From positions 1-6,602 of the forward strand of contig JAGACI010000012.1 of NCBI GenBank assembly GCA_017614185.1: a DNA stretch of 6,602 bases, written 5' to 3'. The notes beneath the pieces were generated by a model. That model was not told the DNA's origin. It ran no database searches and worked only from the letters and a program-made list of their open reading frames with translations. A program made the position numbers and the translations under genes. Below, piece after piece: positions 5,058 to 6,602 of this stretch; within the stretch, counting starts at the first letter, position 1; every line of letters begins with the position of its first letter. Source of the DNA: Lachnospiraceae bacterium. Its GTDB lineage: Bacteria; Bacillota_A; Clostridia; Lachnospirales; Lachnospiraceae.

Positions 5058-6602
5058 CGACGTTTCCGGGTTCCTCTTCCATGTTTATTTCATCATTAAT
5101 TTCTTCGTTTATCTCTTCACTATATTCTTCGTTTGTTTCTTCGACGGGAGAGGTTTCCTGACTCATAATCTCATTAACTCTTCTGTCAAAATATCCGTCT
5201 TCAAGATACTCAGGAATTACAAACTCAGTTCCGTCAACTATAGAGTGAATATAGAGTGTATAAACGGCATCCTGCTCGATTGCATTGATGCTGTCAACAT
5301 CTGCTTCGCTAAGGCCGTACCTCGTCTCGAGGATTGAAAGGATCTCGCTATAAGCGGCGTTAGCTTCCGCTTCAAATCCATAGTTGGCTGCATTCTGCAT
5401 GAGTCCAAATCGGTTATTGACTCCGTCAAACAATGCATCAAGCGCATGGTACTCGTCATCAATCGCAAGATACTCGTAATAACGCTCCTCACATCTTGTG
5501 ACAGATAAAAGCATAGATGCTTTCTTAAACATGTTTTCATCGCCCTCTGACAGATTCTTGCCATAGAGGTTTCTGTAGCATGTCTCATAGTCGCCGTCGT
5601 AATAAGCAGCCCTTGCTTTCTGCTTGCTTACTACATCACCAAGAACGAAGCAGCATATTACTATTGCAGCAAGAAGTGTGAATGCAAAGAAGACGGTAGC
5701 TTTGATCTTCTTCTTTGAAAGTTTGGGAAGAGGTCTGTTATCAACGGGCTTGGGCTCTTTAACCTTCTTCTCTTTCTTTTTCTTCTTTTTGCCCTTCTTG
5801 TCGCCTTCTCCGCCTTCCTCACCTTCTTCACCGTCACCGCCGGCTACTTTCTCGTGAGGCTCTCTCTCTTCTAATTCTTCGGCTCCTTCAGGCTCGCCTT
5901 TTTTACGTTTCTTTTTCTTCTTTTTCTTTTTGCCTTCTTCTTCCTCAGCATCAAGCTGACGGTTTACTTCTTTATTTTCATCGGTGGTTGCGCCCTCAGC
6001 ATCTGCGCCGGTAGGATTTTCACCCTCTCCACCTTCATCTTTCTTCTTTTTCTTAAATAAATCCTTAAAGGAGAATTTGCCACCTTCTTCCTCCTCATCA
6101 TCGTCATCTGACTCGGTAAGGAGTTCCATCATCTTGGCGAAACCGCCCTTTTTCTTGGCTTTCTTACTTGCCGCTGCATCCATTGCAGCATCCAGAACTT
6201 CAGGGTCAACCGCAGTAATTTCATCAGAATTAAGAAGACCCATGAGTTCATCCATACCGTCAGCATCGGCTGAATCAACGCTTTCAGCAGCCTCGGTCGC
6301 CTCATCAATAGAGGAGAAAAGCATGGATTCAACATCTGCAGGACTTGAAGGTTCAGCTTCCCCTGCGGAAGAATCTGTGGCATCAGCAAATAAGCCGGGA
6401 TCCAAAACCATTCCGGCGTCTTCTGCCATAGCTTCCAATTCTGCCATTCCTTCATCAACAACAGGTGCATCTGCAGAAACCGTTTCCTCTGAAGCAGGTT
6501 CTTCAGAAATCAAATCACCCAAATCAAGTTCCGGCTCAGAAGCAGGTACCGGAGGCTTTGTGTTCTCATCAGTCTCACCCTTGAAATCATCAAGGCTGAC
6601 AC
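5050..6602 (-). CDS. Uncharacterised single-pass membrane protein with charged-block cytoplasmic region, 5' end outside window
   Basis: The reading frame is open to the right edge. 516 residues are visible (residue 1 here is the codon at 6598-6600); the TTG at 6520-6522 is an internal codon. I do not recognise the family. Residues 1-145 are acidic, rich in Ala, Glu, Asp and Ser, and probably disordered. They carry short hydrophobic motifs such as LGDLI, MDELMGLL and, just after, FAKMMELL. Residues 146-300 alternate acidic and lysine blocks: K146-K151, D165-E172, K183-K187, K224-K234 (one Arg), K271-K281. A hydrophobic helix spans about 302-320. The lysine-rich side before it should be cytoplasmic by the positive-inside rule. 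Residues 323-480 are helical and probably extracytoplasmic, beginning with a TPR-like stretch (ARAAYYDGDYETCYRNLY). The C-terminus has tetrapeptide repeats. Its stop lies inside hisH, implying co-transcription with hisHF and ung. Topology is a fair inference; function is unknown. Confidence 0.88.
   Translation of the reverse strand, partial: VSLDDFKGETDENTKPPVPASEPELDLGDLISEEPASEETVSADAPVVDEGMAELEAMAEDAGMVLDPGLFADATDSSAGEAEPSSPADVESMLFSSIDEATEAAESVDSADADGMDELMGLLNSDEITAVDPEVLDAAMDAAASKKAKKKGGFAKMMELLTESDDDDEEEEGGKFSFKDLFKKKKKDEGGEGENPTGADAEGATTDENKEVNRQLDAEEEEGKKKKKKKKRKKGEPEGAEELEEREPHEKVAGGDGEEGEEGGEGDKKGKKKKKKEKKVKEPKPVDNRPLPKLSKKKIKATVFFAFTLLAAIVICCFVLGDVVSKQKARAAYYDGDYETCYRNLYGKNLSEGDENMFKKASMLLSVTRCEERYYEYLAIDDEYHALDALFDGVNNRFGLMQNAANYGFEAEANAAYSEILSILETRYGLSEADVDSINAIEQDAVYTLYIHSIVDGTEFVIPEYLEDGYFDRRVNEIMSQETSPVEETNEEYSEEINEEINDEINMEEEPGNVDE
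5083..5142 (-). repeat. Five tandem 12-base units encoding (E/D)E-x-N/S tetrapeptides
   Basis: The C-terminal tail of the membrane protein reads EETN-EEYS-EEIN-EEIN-DEIN, residues 487-506 as counted from the right edge. The last three units are the most alike. The codons vary (ATA/ATT, GAA/GAG, AAC/AAT), so the peptide is conserved better than the DNA. The unit length is a multiple of three, so unit gain or loss would keep the frame and the downstream overlap with hisH. Confidence 0.8.
5908..5929. repeat. 22-base perfect mirror repeat, all pyrimidine on the plus strand
   Basis: The plus strand from 5908 to 5931 is only C and T, and 5908-5918 is the exact mirror of 5919-5929. It encodes most of the eight-lysine run with mixed AAA and AAG codons. 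A second pyrimidine-only stretch of 28 bases lies at 5763-5790 in the next lysine block. Mirror homopurine-homopyrimidine tracts can form intramolecular triplexes; here the coding need for lysine is enough to explain the composition. Confidence 0.75.

Noticed and set aside
5624..5857. Plus-strand open frame with Phe/Ser/Pro-rich product
   Set aside because: It is the antisense of the lysine and Glu/Gly blocks of the membrane protein; the composition follows from the opposite strand, and there is no ribosome-binding site or domain.
5897..5935. Programmed frameshifting on the A-rich lysine run
   Set aside because: The A6G heptamer near CGTAAAAAAGGC is in the wrong phase for the classical A-AAA-AAG slip, and the zero frame is already long and ends in a tight overlap with hisH.
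6225..6270. FliM/FliN-like CheY-binding peptide in MDELMGLLNSDEI
   Set aside because: The resemblance is to a few residues only, the order differs from the known motif, and no flagellar gene is nearby.
6523..6602. Start of the membrane-protein gene at the TTG at 6520-6522
   Set aside because: The same frame stays open to the window edge with the same acidic composition, and there is no Shine-Dalgarno site before the TTG, so the true start is outside.
1..6602. CRISPR array, insertion sequence, prophage or defence island
   Set aside because: No spaced direct repeats, transposase, integrase or toxin-antitoxin pair was seen on either strand; coding is nearly continuous with housekeeping genes.

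Overview
All genes in this 6.6 kb window lie on the minus strand, so transcription runs from the right edge to the left. Gene types, compact spacing, AT-leaning composition (about 40% GC judged by eye), AGA-rich arginine usage, Shine-Dalgarno signals and the lack of an encoded tRNA CCA end suggest a low-to-mid GC Firmicute. A clostridial, Lachnospiraceae-like anaerobe is the best guess. That placement is an inference from style, not from a marker gene.

Right block (6602 to 2995), in transcription order: (1) an uncharacterised single-pass membrane protein of at least 516 residues, with its 5' end beyond the window. It has a long acidic, lysine-block-rich cytoplasmic part, one membrane helix and a helical outer domain. 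(2) hisH, overlapping it by 8 bases. (3) hisF, one base after hisH. (4) ung, one base after hisF at its ATG. The first three coding junctions are overlapping or nearly so, which points to one transcript with translational coupling. HisH and HisF form imidazole glycerol phosphate synthase of histidine and purine-precursor metabolism. Ung removes uracil from DNA. No other his gene is visible.

Middle block (2994 to 2775): a good minus-strand promoter, a 9-bp inverted repeat over the expected transcription start, tRNA-Leu(CAA), and a strong intrinsic terminator.

Left block (2774 to 1): a 106-residue membrane-anchored protein with an anti-sigma-type zinc-binding motif, followed 14 bases later by polA. 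PolA is cut by the left edge after 813 residues. Its 5'-nuclease and polymerase motifs are intact as far as they can be seen, but the residues for 3'-5' proofreading are lost.

Most of the window is ordinary housekeeping. The parts worth a second look are the block-charged membrane protein coupled to hisHF, the zinc-finger membrane protein paired with polA without a sigma gene, and the inverted repeat at the tRNA start. I see no mobile element, CRISPR array, prophage or defence system.
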